From: a virus
IMG/VR virus record: IMGVR_UViG_3300024520_000220
Span: 1-37,737 of that record
Length of the DNA stretch: 37,737 nucleotides
Strand: one strand, 5' to 3'
Part shown: positions 14,378 to 24,400 of the stretch, one piece after another
How positions within the stretch are numbered: the stretch's first letter is position 1
How the letters are laid out: each line of letters starts with the position of its first letter
Position numbers and translations under genes: made by a program
Notes under the pieces: generated by a model
Databases searched by the model: none
Seen by the model: the letters and a program-made list of their open reading frames with translations, nothing else
What the model was told of the DNA's origin: nothing

Positions 14378-15394
14378 TTATGCCGTTGGGTCGAACGAGT
14401 GCAGGCGCACGAGTCCGTATTTGCTGAATGATGCCAAGCCCGGGTAGAGCTCGAGGCGTCCGACCGCACCGGGTGCAGTTTCGGTTTCGCCGAAGTCCTT
14501 GACGTCGAAGCTACCGCCAGCACCAAGGAGTCCGGAGACACCCTCGTCGCCGGTAGAAACGAAGTAGAGGCTTGAAGAAGTGTCGGTCGCTGCATCAGGA
14601 TCGCCACCAGTGTCGACCGAATCTTCGGTCTGGCCCAGGATGGCGTTGCCCTCATGGTCGTCTCCGACGATCTTCAGAGGAATGCCATTCCACTGTGTGA
14701 CCTGACGACCGAAGCTGTCAGTGCCAACGTCGATCAGGGAGAACCCTGTGTTCGCAAGGCGGGCAGCCTTGGTGATCGCACGGCGAGTTTGACGGTTGAG
14801 CAGAATGAAATCTGCCATCTCCTGATTGCGGAGAAGGTCGTTCGCTTCGTCGAGCTTGTCAAGGAAGGTGTTGGCGTTAGCCTCACTGTCGATGATGCCT
14901 TTGGGTGTGGCGCTCTCAGCGTGTGAGAGATCCTGGCCGAAGCCGTCTTTGATGAGCTGCTGGAAACCCTTGAAGTCCTTGTTCGCAGCCGAGCCAGTAC
15001 CGTTAACGGCAGTGACGTCGAGCTTGCGAGAAAGGCTGCGAACAACCTTGGCCCACTGCTTCGCCTTGAGGTCCGACTTGTTAGCCGTAACCTTTGTGAG
15101 GAAGTTGTCAATGAACACTTCAGCACCGAGGATGGTTACGCCCCAGATGTGCTCGGTATCTGAACCGGACACTCGGGTGTAGCCCTCGTTCACTGAACGG
15201 AACTGGGTGTCAGGAAGAGTTCCCTCTTCACTCGACTTGTATGCGTTGCCGGCGATGGTAGTCCACGGCAGCATTTCGGCGATAGGAGACTCCTGAATGA
15301 AAGTCTCAACTACACCGGTTTTGAATTGGTCATCGCCACACTTGGCGGCTTCGAGGAGGCTTACTCCTCCAGAGAAAGGATCATAGGTTGCCAT
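14378..15394 (-). CDS. Major capsid protein, HK97-fold type
   Basis: This 338-residue protein directly follows a scaffold-like gene and has the composition and order of an HK97-type coat subunit. The N-terminal arm (MATYDPFSGGVSLLEAAKCG) leads to strands EGTLPDTQFRSVNEGYTRVSG, a long helix region (DLKAKQWAKVVRSLSRKLDV), and then GFSLIDVGTDSFGRQVTQWN-type strands ahead of SSSLYFVSTGDEGVSGLLGA, which fit the peripheral and axial domains. Copies assemble into the icosahedral head. No lysine/asparagine crosslink pair can be assigned. GGAGGGGG lies six bases before ATG 15394, inside a small hairpin. I see no second copy of a capsid gene in the window. Confidence 0.75.
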   Translation of the reverse strand: MATYDPFSGGVSLLEAAKCGDDQFKTGVVETFIQESPIAEMLPWTTIAGNAYKSSEEGTLPDTQFRSVNEGYTRVSGSDTEHIWGVTILGAEVFIDNFLTKVTANKSDLKAKQWAKVVRSLSRKLDVTAVNGTGSAANKDFKGFQQLIKDGFGQDLSHAESATPKGIIDSEANANTFLDKLDEANDLLRNQEMADFILLNRQTRRAITKAARLANTGFSLIDVGTDSFGRQVTQWNGIPLKIVGDDHEGNAILGQTEDSVDTGGDPDAATDTSSSLYFVSTGDEGVSGLLGAGGSFDVKDFGETETAPGAVGRLELYPGLASFSKYGLVRLHSFDPTA

Positions 15395-15400
15395 TTGAGT

Positions 15401-15416
15401 GCCCCCTCCAAGGGGC
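15401..15416 (-). promoter_or_regulatory. Hairpin covering the capsid ribosome-binding site
   Basis: On the transcribed strand GCCCC and GGGGC pair around a short loop (TTGGAG), and the strong GGAGGG Shine-Dalgarno sequence lies in the loop and 3' arm, six bases before the capsid ATG. The stem overlaps the stop codon of the scaffold gene. Translating ribosomes finishing the scaffold would open the hairpin, which could couple capsid synthesis to scaffold synthesis. This is a structural observation only; the stem is five bases, or six with a bulge. Confidence 0.4.
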
Positions 15417-15883
15417 TACTTCTTAGATTCGAGGGCCGCACGCATGCGGTCGGGACCGACTTTGCCCTCGAATGGGCTTTCACGGGGCGGAGCCCCCTGA
15501 GTGGCACCGACTTGGCGGGTTCGACGGATCGCATCTTCATCGGCGGAACTCACTTGCGAGGTTGTACCCTCACTGGATTCTGCCGCCAATATGCGGTCTG
15601 CTTCTTCCTCTCCCACACGAGTGACAAGAACCGAACGGGTGTCTGCCAGACGACGTTCCTGCAAAGCTGATGCTCTACCTGAAATCTCGTCCAACGGAAT
15701 GTCCGTCAGATCCTCAACCTTCACGAGGTCGAGTCCACCATCTCGGATCGCAGCCTCAGCTTCCCTTGCGGTCAGCTTTGAGGTGAGCTCCTTGTTGGTC
15801 TGGATCTGCGCTTCGAGTTGACCTCTGAGTCCTGAACCCGACTCTCCGATACCGGCGTCGACTTCTTCTTCTGATCCACTCAT
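15416..15883 (-). CDS. Capsid assembly scaffold-like protein, 155 aa
   Basis: The 155-residue protein is hydrophilic and mostly helical: an acidic start (SGSEEEVDAGIGESGSGLRG), a coiled-coil-like stretch (QLEAQIQTNKELTSKLTARE), a middle part with LVKVEDLTDIPLDEISG, and a Ser/Gly/Pro tail ending with GPDRMRAALESKK. Short, charged, helix-rich proteins immediately upstream of the major capsid gene are usually internal scaffolds that guide head assembly and are later removed. No protease domain is attached. GGAG lies just before ATG 15883. Confidence 0.6.
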   Translation of the reverse strand: MSGSEEEVDAGIGESGSGLRGQLEAQIQTNKELTSKLTAREAEAAIRDGGLDLVKVEDLTDIPLDEISGRASALQERRLADTRSVLVTRVGEEEADRILAAESSEGTTSQVSSADEDAIRRTRQVGATQGAPPRESPFEGKVGPDRMRAALESKK

Positions 15884-15970
15884 TGCTGTTCTCCAGTCCG
15901 CCCGATGAAACCTACGCCCTGCTTGGCTCGGGGATGCCGTCAGGGGATCTACTTAGCCTCCCGTACCCGG

Positions 15971-17350
15971 TCAGGTCCGGAACGACTGAAACCCTGCCTG
16001 CTCCAAACCATGTTCCTCACGGCGGACAGCGATCCCGCCGCTGGCCTGCCCCATCGCCTTCTCCTGAGCCAGGATCTGGTCGAGTCGAGCCCGTTCGTCA
16101 CCGGCCCCCAACATCGAGGCCTCCTCAAAGTCTCTGACACCGAACGTGTCGCCACGACGGCCAGCTGCTGCGCTGATACGACGGCTGTCTGCACCGAAGT
16201 CGCTGTACTTCTGCAACGCCTGAGCCCTACTCACACCGGCCTGCCTCAGCTCCTGCACCCGTTCCCTACCGGGAAGGGTGAAGCCGGCAGCGGTAGCAGC
16301 ACCACCGATCATGGCCTCCTCAAAGGTTGCCATGATGTCATCGATGTTCGTCATGTAATCGCCTGCATTCGGATCGCCACCAGTGTATAGTGTCGCAATC
16401 ATCTGCTTAGCGAACTCGGGATTCACCGAACGCACACGCTCGATAGCTGTGGAGGTTATCACACCCGCACCCTCAAGTTTCTCGAGAGTGTCAACGACAC
16501 GCTGAAGGCCGACCTCTGTAGCACGATCCGCCCAAGTGTCATAATTGAGTGGGGACGATGCTACCCTAATGTTGTACTCGGACTGCAACTGCTGCATCCG
16601 TTCAGGCTGAATCAGGGCATCATACAGCTGATCGTCCGTCAACCGGATCCCAGCATAAATGTAGAACGCCTCTTTCACAGACCTACCAGAACGCTGCACG
16701 TTACTGTACGTTTCCAGCCTGTCCTTCAGTTCGTCCTGAGAGACCTCTCCGTTGAAGAAGTGACCGAACCCTTGAGGGTCGGTCGGAACCTCATGCCCGT
16801 ACTGGCGGAGAAGCACACCGTAGCCCTGCTGTGAACGCAGATACTCGGCCTCAGTCATCCTCATCGTACCGTCATCACGGCGGATCCAAGGGAAATACGC
16901 CTGATACTGTGGCAGCTGACGCAGCTTCCCCAACAGGGCGGTGCCCTCCAGGCCCTCGATCAGCCACTCACGAAGCTGAGCACCAATACCCATCTGCTCC
17001 ACCCAAGGGAACGCAGAGTAGATGTACGCCTGCCCCTGGAGGGCAACCTGCTCGTCGTACTCGGACTGATAGTTGTTGCTGCCATTGTTCGCCCAAGCGT
17101 CCGTGAAGGTAGTCTGCTCCGGAACCTCCCTGTTAGGGTTCGTGCCGGACTTCCACTGGCCGCCATACCCCGCCGAATCGGTGTTCGTCGAGGTGCCAAC
17201 CTCCCGCTCCTGCCGCCTCGCAGCAGCAGACTGATCCAACAGGTCCTGAGGGACCGGCTGCCCCATCTCATTGTACTTATCGATGTACGCCTGAACGGTT
17301 GCAGCCGACTCCCGTGGGTTAGTGAACGTAAAGTTGTCCCAGTTAGCCAT
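15971..17350 (-). CDS. Large virion (internal) protein, 459 aa
   Basis: The start (MANWDNFTFTNPRESAATVQ) overlaps the end of the 623-aa gene by three bases. The sequence is helix-rich with few hydrophobics, with blocks such as LREWLIEGLEGTALLGKLRQ, GFGHFFNGEVSQDELKDRLE and IRLTDDQLYDALIQPERM. The end is Gln/Ala-rich helical (LDQILAQEKAMGQASGG). I know this style from internal virion or tape-measure-like proteins of actinophages with no separate tail tube, but no enzyme motif is seen. Together with the four larger proteins upstream it probably forms part of the ejected contents of the head. A gap of 87 bases follows before the scaffold gene and holds nothing I can identify. Confidence 0.55.
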   Translation of the reverse strand: MANWDNFTFTNPRESAATVQAYIDKYNEMGQPVPQDLLDQSAAARRQEREVGTSTNTDSAGYGGQWKSGTNPNREVPEQTTFTDAWANNGSNNYQSEYDEQVALQGQAYIYSAFPWVEQMGIGAQLREWLIEGLEGTALLGKLRQLPQYQAYFPWIRRDDGTMRMTEAEYLRSQQGYGVLLRQYGHEVPTDPQGFGHFFNGEVSQDELKDRLETYSNVQRSGRSVKEAFYIYAGIRLTDDQLYDALIQPERMQQLQSEYNIRVASSPLNYDTWADRATEVGLQRVVDTLEKLEGAGVITSTAIERVRSVNPEFAKQMIATLYTGGDPNAGDYMTNIDDIMATFEEAMIGGAATAAGFTLPGRERVQELRQAGVSRAQALQKYSDFGADSRRISAAAGRRGDTFGVRDFEEASMLGAGDERARLDQILAQEKAMGQASGGIAVRREEHGLEQAGFQSFRT

Positions 17351-19221
17351 CAGCTAAAGCCCATCTCTTGTGATATACTGCCCAACGTCTGCTCCGCAGA
17401 CTTCTGGAAATTCTTTGTCTCCATCCAACCGTCGCCGGACTTCAACTGCTTCTCAAACTCAAACACATTCACACCCTGCTGCATCGCCTGCTGAACCTCA
17501 GGAGTGAACACAGTTCCATTCTTCTCCATCGTCGCACCATACGCCTGCAAGAACGGCTGAGCCGCCTCCTCAGTGACCTGCTCACGGTCCTTCCACTGGT
17601 ACAAGACTTGCGCCTGATCCTTCATGTACTCGAGGAGGTCATCGTCAGATCGGTTCATCGAAATGATACCCTTAGCCCACGACTCGATCACACTGGCCTG
17701 CAACTTGACACCCCACTGGTTCGCCAACGCCTGAATGTCAGCCTGCTTGTTCTCAATGTCGAACCCACGTCGACGCTGGTTCTCCGTTTCATTGCGGAGA
17801 GACCTCGACCACGGGGACTCACCATTCTTCTCAGCCTCAGGTTTGATCCAAGTAGCAACAATAGAATCGAACGACCGTTGCCCGGACGCAACCATATGGG
17901 CGTACATCTTCAAATCGTTGTCAGTCAAAGCGATCTGCGATCCGGTCTTCTCCCAGAACTCTTTAGCCAGATCGGCAGAAGCCTCATCGATCCGGAACTT
18001 CTGTTCCGCATCAGAATAGTCGTTCCACTTGGCCTGCTCCGCAGTCAGGTTGTTGAAATACTCCGTCGACATCAACAGGTTCGTCAGCTCCGACTCCGAC
18101 ATGTCAGGTCGACCGGCGAGCTGTGCAATGATCTTCAACACGCCCTTATCTTTACGGGCATCCGAATCTCTAGGGAACACCTTGTCGAGGATCCGATCCC
18201 AATACTTCTGGTACGTCAACCCGTCCTGCTGCATACCTAGCAGCTCGGTAGAGTTGCCACCATCGACGCCCTGATCCATCGTAGCTTTCAGATTGTTCAT
18301 CTGAGCTGCCGTCGTCAGAACAATTCCACCCTCGAGCGGATTCTCGGCGGACTCGTCATACCAGATGGCGATGCCGTCGACCACGAACACGATGACAGCC
18401 TTACCCATAAACCGGTAGATCGTACCACCCAGCGTGCCGCCATTGATCTTCTTACCCGGTTCCGGTTTGCCACCTGAACCGCCACCAGCGCCACCCGGAG
18501 ACCCACCACCAGGCAGGAGCTGTACGCCGGCACCAGTACCACTGCCAGGAGTGAACGGTGGCGGCATGTCATAGGTTGGGGCATCGCCGGCAGCAGCGTT
18601 CCCCATCAACCCCTGTGCGAAGTTCTCAAGGTCCTGAGGGTCGCTCGTCTTAGCGGAGTCAAAGAATTTGGCTCGCACATCGGGCGGCTGATTGCTGATC
18701 CACTGCTTGACATCCTCCGACAGTGTGGACATGACCTGCCATGCCCTGTTGTTCGCCTGATCGGCAGCGTACCGCTGCTCATCCTGAGCGATCCCAGCAT
18801 GATGCTCAGCCTGAACGACCTGACTCAGAAACTTGTTCAGATTGGCGGCATCGTTCTGCTTCGCAGACTCGAAGATTTGGGCTTTGACATGGTCCGGCTG
18901 AGCCTTGATCCACGTCTGTATCGAGGAGTGTAGCTGCGACAATTGGTGCATTGCATACTCGTTCGTGCCCCTCCTGTTCTTCGGCAACGACTGCTCGGCA
19001 CCCCGTGCCGACGTAGGTGAACTCGGCATCACATTCTGCAAGAATCTGTTCAGATCCTGGTAGGTGTTCTGCTTCGCAGATTCATATATCTGCTGGCGCA
19101 CATGATCGGGCTGATCCCGAATCCACTTCTGCACCTTCGGATGCAGCTGCGACATTTGGTGCATAGCCCAGTCGTCGGTACCCCGGACACGGAACGCATT
19201 CGTCGACCAACTCTTCGTCAT
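17350..19221 (-). CDS. Large virion (internal) protein with three N-terminal repeats, 623 aa
   Basis: The first ~210 residues consist of three related repeats (about 15-65, 85-136, 156-207) sharing a QxWIxxQPDHV motif, then ESAKQN or DSAKTS, then LNxFL or LENF. A Pro/Gly-rich linker follows (GGSPGGAGGGSGGKPEPGKK), then a hydrophobic strand block (AVIVFVVDGIAIWYDESAEN). The C-terminal ~300 residues are helical and charged (LTNLLMSTEYFNNLTAEQAK, WAKGIISMNRSDDDLLEYMK). No catalytic motif is seen. It overlaps the 742-aa gene by four bases and the 459-aa gene by three, in one operon. A role as an internal or ejected virion protein is inferred from position and composition. The N-terminal repeats suggest three copies of one small helical binding module. 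Confidence 0.6.
   Translation of the reverse strand: MTKSWSTNAFRVRGTDDWAMHQMSQLHPKVQKWIRDQPDHVRQQIYESAKQNTYQDLNRFLQNVMPSSPTSARGAEQSLPKNRRGTNEYAMHQLSQLHSSIQTWIKAQPDHVKAQIFESAKQNDAANLNKFLSQVVQAEHHAGIAQDEQRYAADQANNRAWQVMSTLSEDVKQWISNQPPDVRAKFFDSAKTSDPQDLENFAQGLMGNAAAGDAPTYDMPPPFTPGSGTGAGVQLLPGGGSPGGAGGGSGGKPEPGKKINGGTLGGTIYRFMGKAVIVFVVDGIAIWYDESAENPLEGGIVLTTAAQMNNLKATMDQGVDGGNSTELLGMQQDGLTYQKYWDRILDKVFPRDSDARKDKGVLKIIAQLAGRPDMSESELTNLLMSTEYFNNLTAEQAKWNDYSDAEQKFRIDEASADLAKEFWEKTGSQIALTDNDLKMYAHMVASGQRSFDSIVATWIKPEAEKNGESPWSRSLRNETENQRRRGFDIENKQADIQALANQWGVKLQASVIESWAKGIISMNRSDDDLLEYMKDQAQVLYQWKDREQVTEEAAQPFLQAYGATMEKNGTVFTPEVQQAMQQGVNVFEFEKQLKSGDGWMETKNFQKSAEQTLGSISQEMGFS
18601..19179 (-). repeat. 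Three tandem ~52-codon repeats within the 623-aa gene
   Basis: Copies lie at about 19027-19179, 18814-18969 and 18601-18756. All encode a helix-turn-helix-like unit: MHQxSQLH or QVMSTLSE, then QxWIxxQPDHV (QPPDV in copy 3), a basic residue, IYESAKQN, IFESAKQN or FFDSAKTS, then LNRFL, LNKFL or LENFA. The conserved core is best between copies 1 and 2, with copy 3 more divergent. The DNA identity appears lower than the protein similarity, so the duplication is old. The units resemble a repeated protein-binding module. Confidence 0.65.
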
Positions 19222-21446
19222 GTGAGCCTCGCAATAATCATCGCAGCGTTAGCCAGCGTCTCCTGATATTTGGACGAATCAGCGGCATCCGTCTTGCCGG
19301 ACAGGTACCCCAGCGTTGTCGCTGTGGTACCCTCAGCCATGCCAGCCTGAAGGCCGCCCGTATCGGCGCCAAGATCGGCGCCAAACATGTTCGTCGCAGC
19401 CTGCTTAAACTTGTTGGCGTACTGCTCCTCCGACTCCGACCCCTGCTTGTTGCCAAACAGGCGGGCATACTCTGGAAGGTTCTTCACGGTATCCATGATG
19501 AGCCCCTCCTTGTCCGAAGTCGTGTACGAACCGCCGTTAGCCTGAGCCAACGCACGGTCATTCGCCTCACGGATGATCGCCCCGTCCAACCGGGACTTGA
19601 TCGTAGAAATCTCGCTGGCCGTAGCTTCACGCTGGAACCATGAGGTGAACAGTGTGGCAACAGACTGCCTCACTTCCTCGTTAGATGGAAGCTGAGCCAC
19701 CGCCTTTATCTCAGCGCCACCACCACCGGGGCCGTTGCGTTTGGCGTTCGCCATCTGCTCGCCGTACCGGGACCACGCATTCAAATACTTCTGATAGTTC
19801 GCACGCCCCTGCTTCAAGTTTTTGTTCCGCTGCATGTCGAGCTCGATTGAGTAACGGGACCGAGCATGGATCTGATCGATCTCCATCATGTCAGCGCCAG
19901 TCTCAGTGCCATCCCGCACACGGCCCGCCATACCCTCATCCTGGAAGGCGATCAGCGCAGCGTTAGAGCTGCCGAACCTGTCGACATACCCTTTCGCCCG
20001 GGTGATAACCTGCTTCCAAAGACGAGTGGTATTCAACCTCTTATCTTTGATCCCCGCCTGCACCTTGCGTTGCTTCTCAAGAGCCTTATTGACAGCTTTG
20101 TCGACAGCGATCCTGGACTGCTTAGGGTTGACTCTACCTCGCTTGTATTCGCCGGCGATGCTCCCCATGAGCCCGCCCCGCTTCTTCCCACCGTCCTTAT
20201 ACTTCTTGCGCTTCGCCGCAACCCGCTCGTTGTAGGCAGCATAGTTCGCTTTCGCTATATCCAGTTTCGTGCCACCCTGTTTTATCGAACGCTTCCCCGA
20301 CGACGACCTCTTCACCTGAGCCAACCATCCGTCACCGGACAGGCCGAACTCTCGAGGATGCTGCTCCATAAACGCCATCTCCTCTTCGGTGTATCCGGCC
20401 CCCCAACCGTCAATCTGTTCGAGGATGGCCGCAACAAGGTATGTGTCAACACCTGCATCCATAGAGAGCTGCTTGAGTATGGGGAGATCCCTCCTACGCT
20501 GCTCGTCATGAAACCAGCCGCCCACTTCCCACTCCATCGGAGCGAAACCATCTATTTCGGTCGCATAGGACATGCCCTTCATGAACCCCCATTTACCATC
20601 CTCCTTCTCGCCGCCGAAGGCGACCAGCTGCTCGTCCATGTCGAAGTCGTGCCACTGCGAGCCGATCTTAAGACGGTCGTTCTTGAGGTAGGCGTTCGGG
20701 TTCGCCAGCTTCTCGAACGCTTCAAGCATCGCAGGCTTGAGGTTGTTGGCACCACCATCAGTTGGGGATACGTAAGCGACCAGCTGGGTCTCCAGAACAT
20801 CCAACATCTCGTCGGGATCTATAGACGACCCCACCTCGCCGGAATCAAACATGACTCCCAACAGGTTGTCGATGTCACCGTCGTCAAGATCGAAACCGAA
20901 GACCTGACGGAACATGCCCGAAAGACCCCCACCCATACCCTTGGAGACGGTAGAAAGTGGATTATCGTCGCCGTCTTCGGAAGCCGCTCCCCACTTCTCA
21001 CGGTTGGTCATATTCGCAATATCTTCCGCCGTTCGAACGCCGGCCCCTGCAAAGTCCCGTGCTTCCTCAGCGTCTTCCGCACTGATTAGCTCCTGCTCCT
21101 CCTGCTCGTCTATCAGTTTAAGCTTCGCCTCAGTATCAACGTATTTGGAGGCGGACTGCACATCGGCGACATACAGCCGCTTAGCCGCCCCGTCGGTGAA
21201 TATCTCACCTCGGTGTTCCTTGCTCCACCCCCCATCATCCTCCGACCGGTCACCCGGTCGCAGGAAGGAGTCAGCGAGAACACGAATTGTCTCGTCGGAA
21301 GAGTCGTCATCGACCTCAGATTTCCGTGCCCAGCTGCCGAACACCCTCCTCACGGTGAGCTCAATTAACTCCCTCTCTATTCCGAAGCCCTCCAACCACT
21401 CCTCGAGGTTAGCCTGCTGCTGCTCACGACGTGAGGAATCACCCAT
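19218..21446 (-). CDS. Large virion (internal) protein, 742 aa
   Basis: The protein is highly charged and mostly helical. Its N-terminus has EEWLEGFGIERELIELTVRR, then an acidic stretch and a degenerate coiled coil (YVDTEAKLKLIDEQEEQELI). The middle carries a basic, lysine-rich region (SSGKRSIKQGGTKLDIAKAN, later KRKKYKDGGKKRGGLMGS) that could touch DNA. Towards the C-terminus are LFTSWFQREATASEISTIKS and a helical end AAMIIARLT. I looked for transglycosylase residues near VDTYLVAAILEQIDGWGAGY and found only a weak resemblance, so no enzyme is claimed. The basic middle and the operon context suggest an internal virion protein that may pack against DNA. It overlaps the 623-aa gene by four bases and is separated from the giant gene upstream by 36 bases. 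Confidence 0.55.
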   Translation of the reverse strand: MGDSSRREQQQANLEEWLEGFGIERELIELTVRRVFGSWARKSEVDDDSSDETIRVLADSFLRPGDRSEDDGGWSKEHRGEIFTDGAAKRLYVADVQSASKYVDTEAKLKLIDEQEEQELISAEDAEEARDFAGAGVRTAEDIANMTNREKWGAASEDGDDNPLSTVSKGMGGGLSGMFRQVFGFDLDDGDIDNLLGVMFDSGEVGSSIDPDEMLDVLETQLVAYVSPTDGGANNLKPAMLEAFEKLANPNAYLKNDRLKIGSQWHDFDMDEQLVAFGGEKEDGKWGFMKGMSYATEIDGFAPMEWEVGGWFHDEQRRRDLPILKQLSMDAGVDTYLVAAILEQIDGWGAGYTEEEMAFMEQHPREFGLSGDGWLAQVKRSSSGKRSIKQGGTKLDIAKANYAAYNERVAAKRKKYKDGGKKRGGLMGSIAGEYKRGRVNPKQSRIAVDKAVNKALEKQRKVQAGIKDKRLNTTRLWKQVITRAKGYVDRFGSSNAALIAFQDEGMAGRVRDGTETGADMMEIDQIHARSRYSIELDMQRNKNLKQGRANYQKYLNAWSRYGEQMANAKRNGPGGGGAEIKAVAQLPSNEEVRQSVATLFTSWFQREATASEISTIKSRLDGAIIREANDRALAQANGGSYTTSDKEGLIMDTVKNLPEYARLFGNKQGSESEEQYANKFKQAATNMFGADLGADTGGLQAGMAEGTTATTLGYLSGKTDAADSSKYQETLANAAMIIARLT

Positions 21447-21482
21447 GGAGCACCTCTCTAGTCTTCTCGTTATCGAATAACA

Positions 21483-24400
21483 TCAGATGTCCCTCTCAAT
21501 TGGGCCAAACTCGGACGCCCAGTAAATGTTGTACCACGAACCGAAAGACGGTTCTTCCGCAGCCAACGCCACAGCAACTCGACGGATCTCACCAAGAAGG
21601 TCATCAGGATAGAAGTCCTCATCCCCTTCCCCCAAACCGGCCGCCTCCATATCAGAACGGAACTGCTTGACCAGCGGATCGAACGTCCAAACCGCCTGCT
21701 CAACACGGGACAACCCCGCCGGATTGGGTCTATCAACAATCTGCTTCAACTCCGAATCCCGGGCTATACGCTTAGAGACCCACTCGGACCTGGCGGCCAC
21801 CATCGCCGGATACCGCTGCGAAATTTGCCGCTCACGGTTCTTGTACTGGCGTTTGAGGATGATCCTGGATCCTTGCTGACCGGAAAAGCCCGACTCTTTG
21901 GTCCTCATCACCTGATCGAGCGTCATCCCTTGGGACTCGGCGTATCCGCTGAACTGCTCACGGAGCTCGCTGAGCTCCTCCATGCCCCTGTCGATCTCGA
22001 CAGACTTAGAAGTATGGGAAGGGGACGTAGCGACGTTACCTTGATCCTTTAGGGATTCAAGGAGACGTTGAGCCTGCCTGATTGCCGGCACAGCCCTGAA
22101 CATGAGGTCCTCCGCCTGACTGTGCTGTTCTGGTGTTTCCAGCAGCAAAGCCTGCGGTAGGAAGACGTTCGCAATGTCCCGTGCGGCGTCACCCATAGGG
22201 GTGTTGTACGCCACATCCAAGAGGGGACGGTTGATACCCCCCAATTGTCCGGGAGAGAGCCCGTAGGCCAGCGGGTTCAAAGTCCGCAACTCTTTCAGAA
22301 CAGGGAGATGGGCTTCCATCTTCCCCTGTAGATCGAAGTTCTCATCCAACGTCTCATACGCCTTCAACCCGTCATGCAGGATGATAGCCCTCGAAAGGTC
22401 ATCCGTCAAATAGGTGCCCACCTGCGTGGTGAACTTCTTCATGTAGGAGAACGGGAAGAACACGAAGTTTGCTGACAGCTCGGCAGCTGAACGGCCGGCC
22501 CTACCGTAGGAGTATAGGTCCTGAACCTTAGCGGCCGCCTCTTTGAGAGGCATCCCCTGAGAGATAAGGTGGGTAGCAGCCCACGTCTGCCACCTGTGGT
22601 TGGAGAACCCAAGGACACCCTCATCGGTGAACCGTTTCGTTGTAGCTTCCATGAGGTCCGGATTCATCCGGCCCCCGCTAGCATCGTTGAGGGCCGCACC
22701 CATCTGACTCTCGAAAGCTTTCGGGTTGTTCACGTCGATCGACTGCTCGAGAGCGTCCTCCAACACGTCAGTGTTGAACTTCCCCTGCTTCAGCATCTTG
22801 CGGGACTTGGACGGCGAGTAGTTGAACGGCAGATGGAGGGCCCTGTCACCCCAATCTTTCGTGGCCCCCATGACGATAGCCTCAGAGTACCTCTGAGCGT
22901 CGAACCAAGGGTTGATCGTAAACCGGAGAAAGTCTCTGGTCTGCAACATCGAACTCCCCAGACGGGAGTAGTCTCGGCCGCCCAGCTTCCCGCCAGTAGC
23001 TGCCAGAACGGCAGGCTGAGACAGGTCGTAGGCTTTAGCGCCAGCACGGAACATGCCGGGTGTGCCGAAGGCGCCCAAGACGGTGCCAGCGATGATCGCA
23101 CCGGATTGCTGACCGTCATCCTCGGGGGCGATGTTGTTGCCGATAGTGCCACCGACGTAGCCTGTGACACCACGGGCAAGCGTGCGAGTTGAGAACGGAT
23201 TGTAGTCGCCGTACCTCTTCAACGACGCCCCGAAATTGATAGTCTTACTCGACCCGGAAGCCATCAGCTTCTTACCAACAGCACTGCCGGCACCGGGAAT
23301 GGCGGCAGCGCCAGCACCGAACAGAGCACCCTCATACCATTCGCCGCCAAGCCGTTCGCTCATAGCGCCGCCGGCGAGAGCGCCTCCAGCCATAATCGCA
23401 GCCCGTTTAGCGCCAGCGAAATCGTCCCAACCGGTCTTGAATCTTTCGTCGCCCTTCAAGATGGCGGCCATCCGGCCACGCTCAATCGGGTCACGGCCGG
23501 CCTCCGTAGCATCAAAGGTGCGGAGGATCTTCTTTAACATCGGTTGCTCGATCAGGATGTTCTCTATATCCTGCAACCCGTTCTTCTCCCAACCCAGTTT
23601 CCTGGCCTGGATCAGAGAGCCCTTAACGGCCTGCAGGGTTTCGAAATCTAGTTCAGGAAGGAACTTGGCAATGTCCCCCTCTTTGAATCCGTAGTCGAAT
23701 GCGGTGCGAGCTGACATCGACATTTGAAGACGGCCAGTGAACCTACGGGCGATACCCTGAGCGTCCTCCGTGAGAGCCTTCTCCAAGTCATCACGGTTAG
23801 TGCGGACCGCATCGGTCAACTCCCGAAGAAGGGCGTCCGAGTCGTAGACCGTCCAGTTCGGTTTCACTTTCGCCATCTTGTCGGCCATGAGGATCCGGAA
23901 ATTCCGCTCCCTTATCTTCATCTTGTCCAGCTCGGTCATCTTGGAGAAGAACCGGCCGAGGGATCGGCGATTCATCGACGACTGGCGGATCATAGCGAAC
24001 GGCCCGTTCAAGGAACGCATGTCGTTTAAGGAAGTGAAACTGACGCCACGAGCCAGCTTGTACCCACGGGCAGCGAGGAACGCCTCAATGTCCTCAGCCC
24101 CCTTAGATCCAGCTACGAACGCCATCTCCGAAGCAGTCGTCTTTCGCAGCTGCGCCAGAGACTTCTCCAACTCTGCGATGTCTTTGGGCTCTGAGAATTT
24201 CAACTTCTTCACGAAGTCGGAGCCGAGGAGATCCTGCTCCATCTTGGCGACCCAAGCGCCGGGGTCATCCATGTCGCCGCCCGCCTCGTCGATCCAGCGG
24301 AGAGCTTTAACGAACTTGCGCTGCTCCCTATTCGTGCCGGTCAACCCTAGCTCTTTGTATCCCTTCGACGCCATAAATTTGACGACAGAATCGTCAGACC

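Noticed and set aside
6480-17350. Tape-measure or tail-tube gene with a programmed frameshift
   Set aside because: No long coiled-coil tape-measure protein, no pair of overlapping chaperone frames with a slippery site, and no tail-tube-like gene was seen.
19866-21089. Plus-strand frame of 407 codons opposite the 742-aa gene
   Set aside because: Fully antisense to a gene with good coding context. Residue composition and lack of any domain point to a shadow.
19218-21446. Lytic transglycosylase domain in the 742-aa protein
   Set aside because: VDTYLVAAILEQIDGW only weakly resembles an SLT helix, and the following conserved GLMQ/AYN-type motifs are missing.
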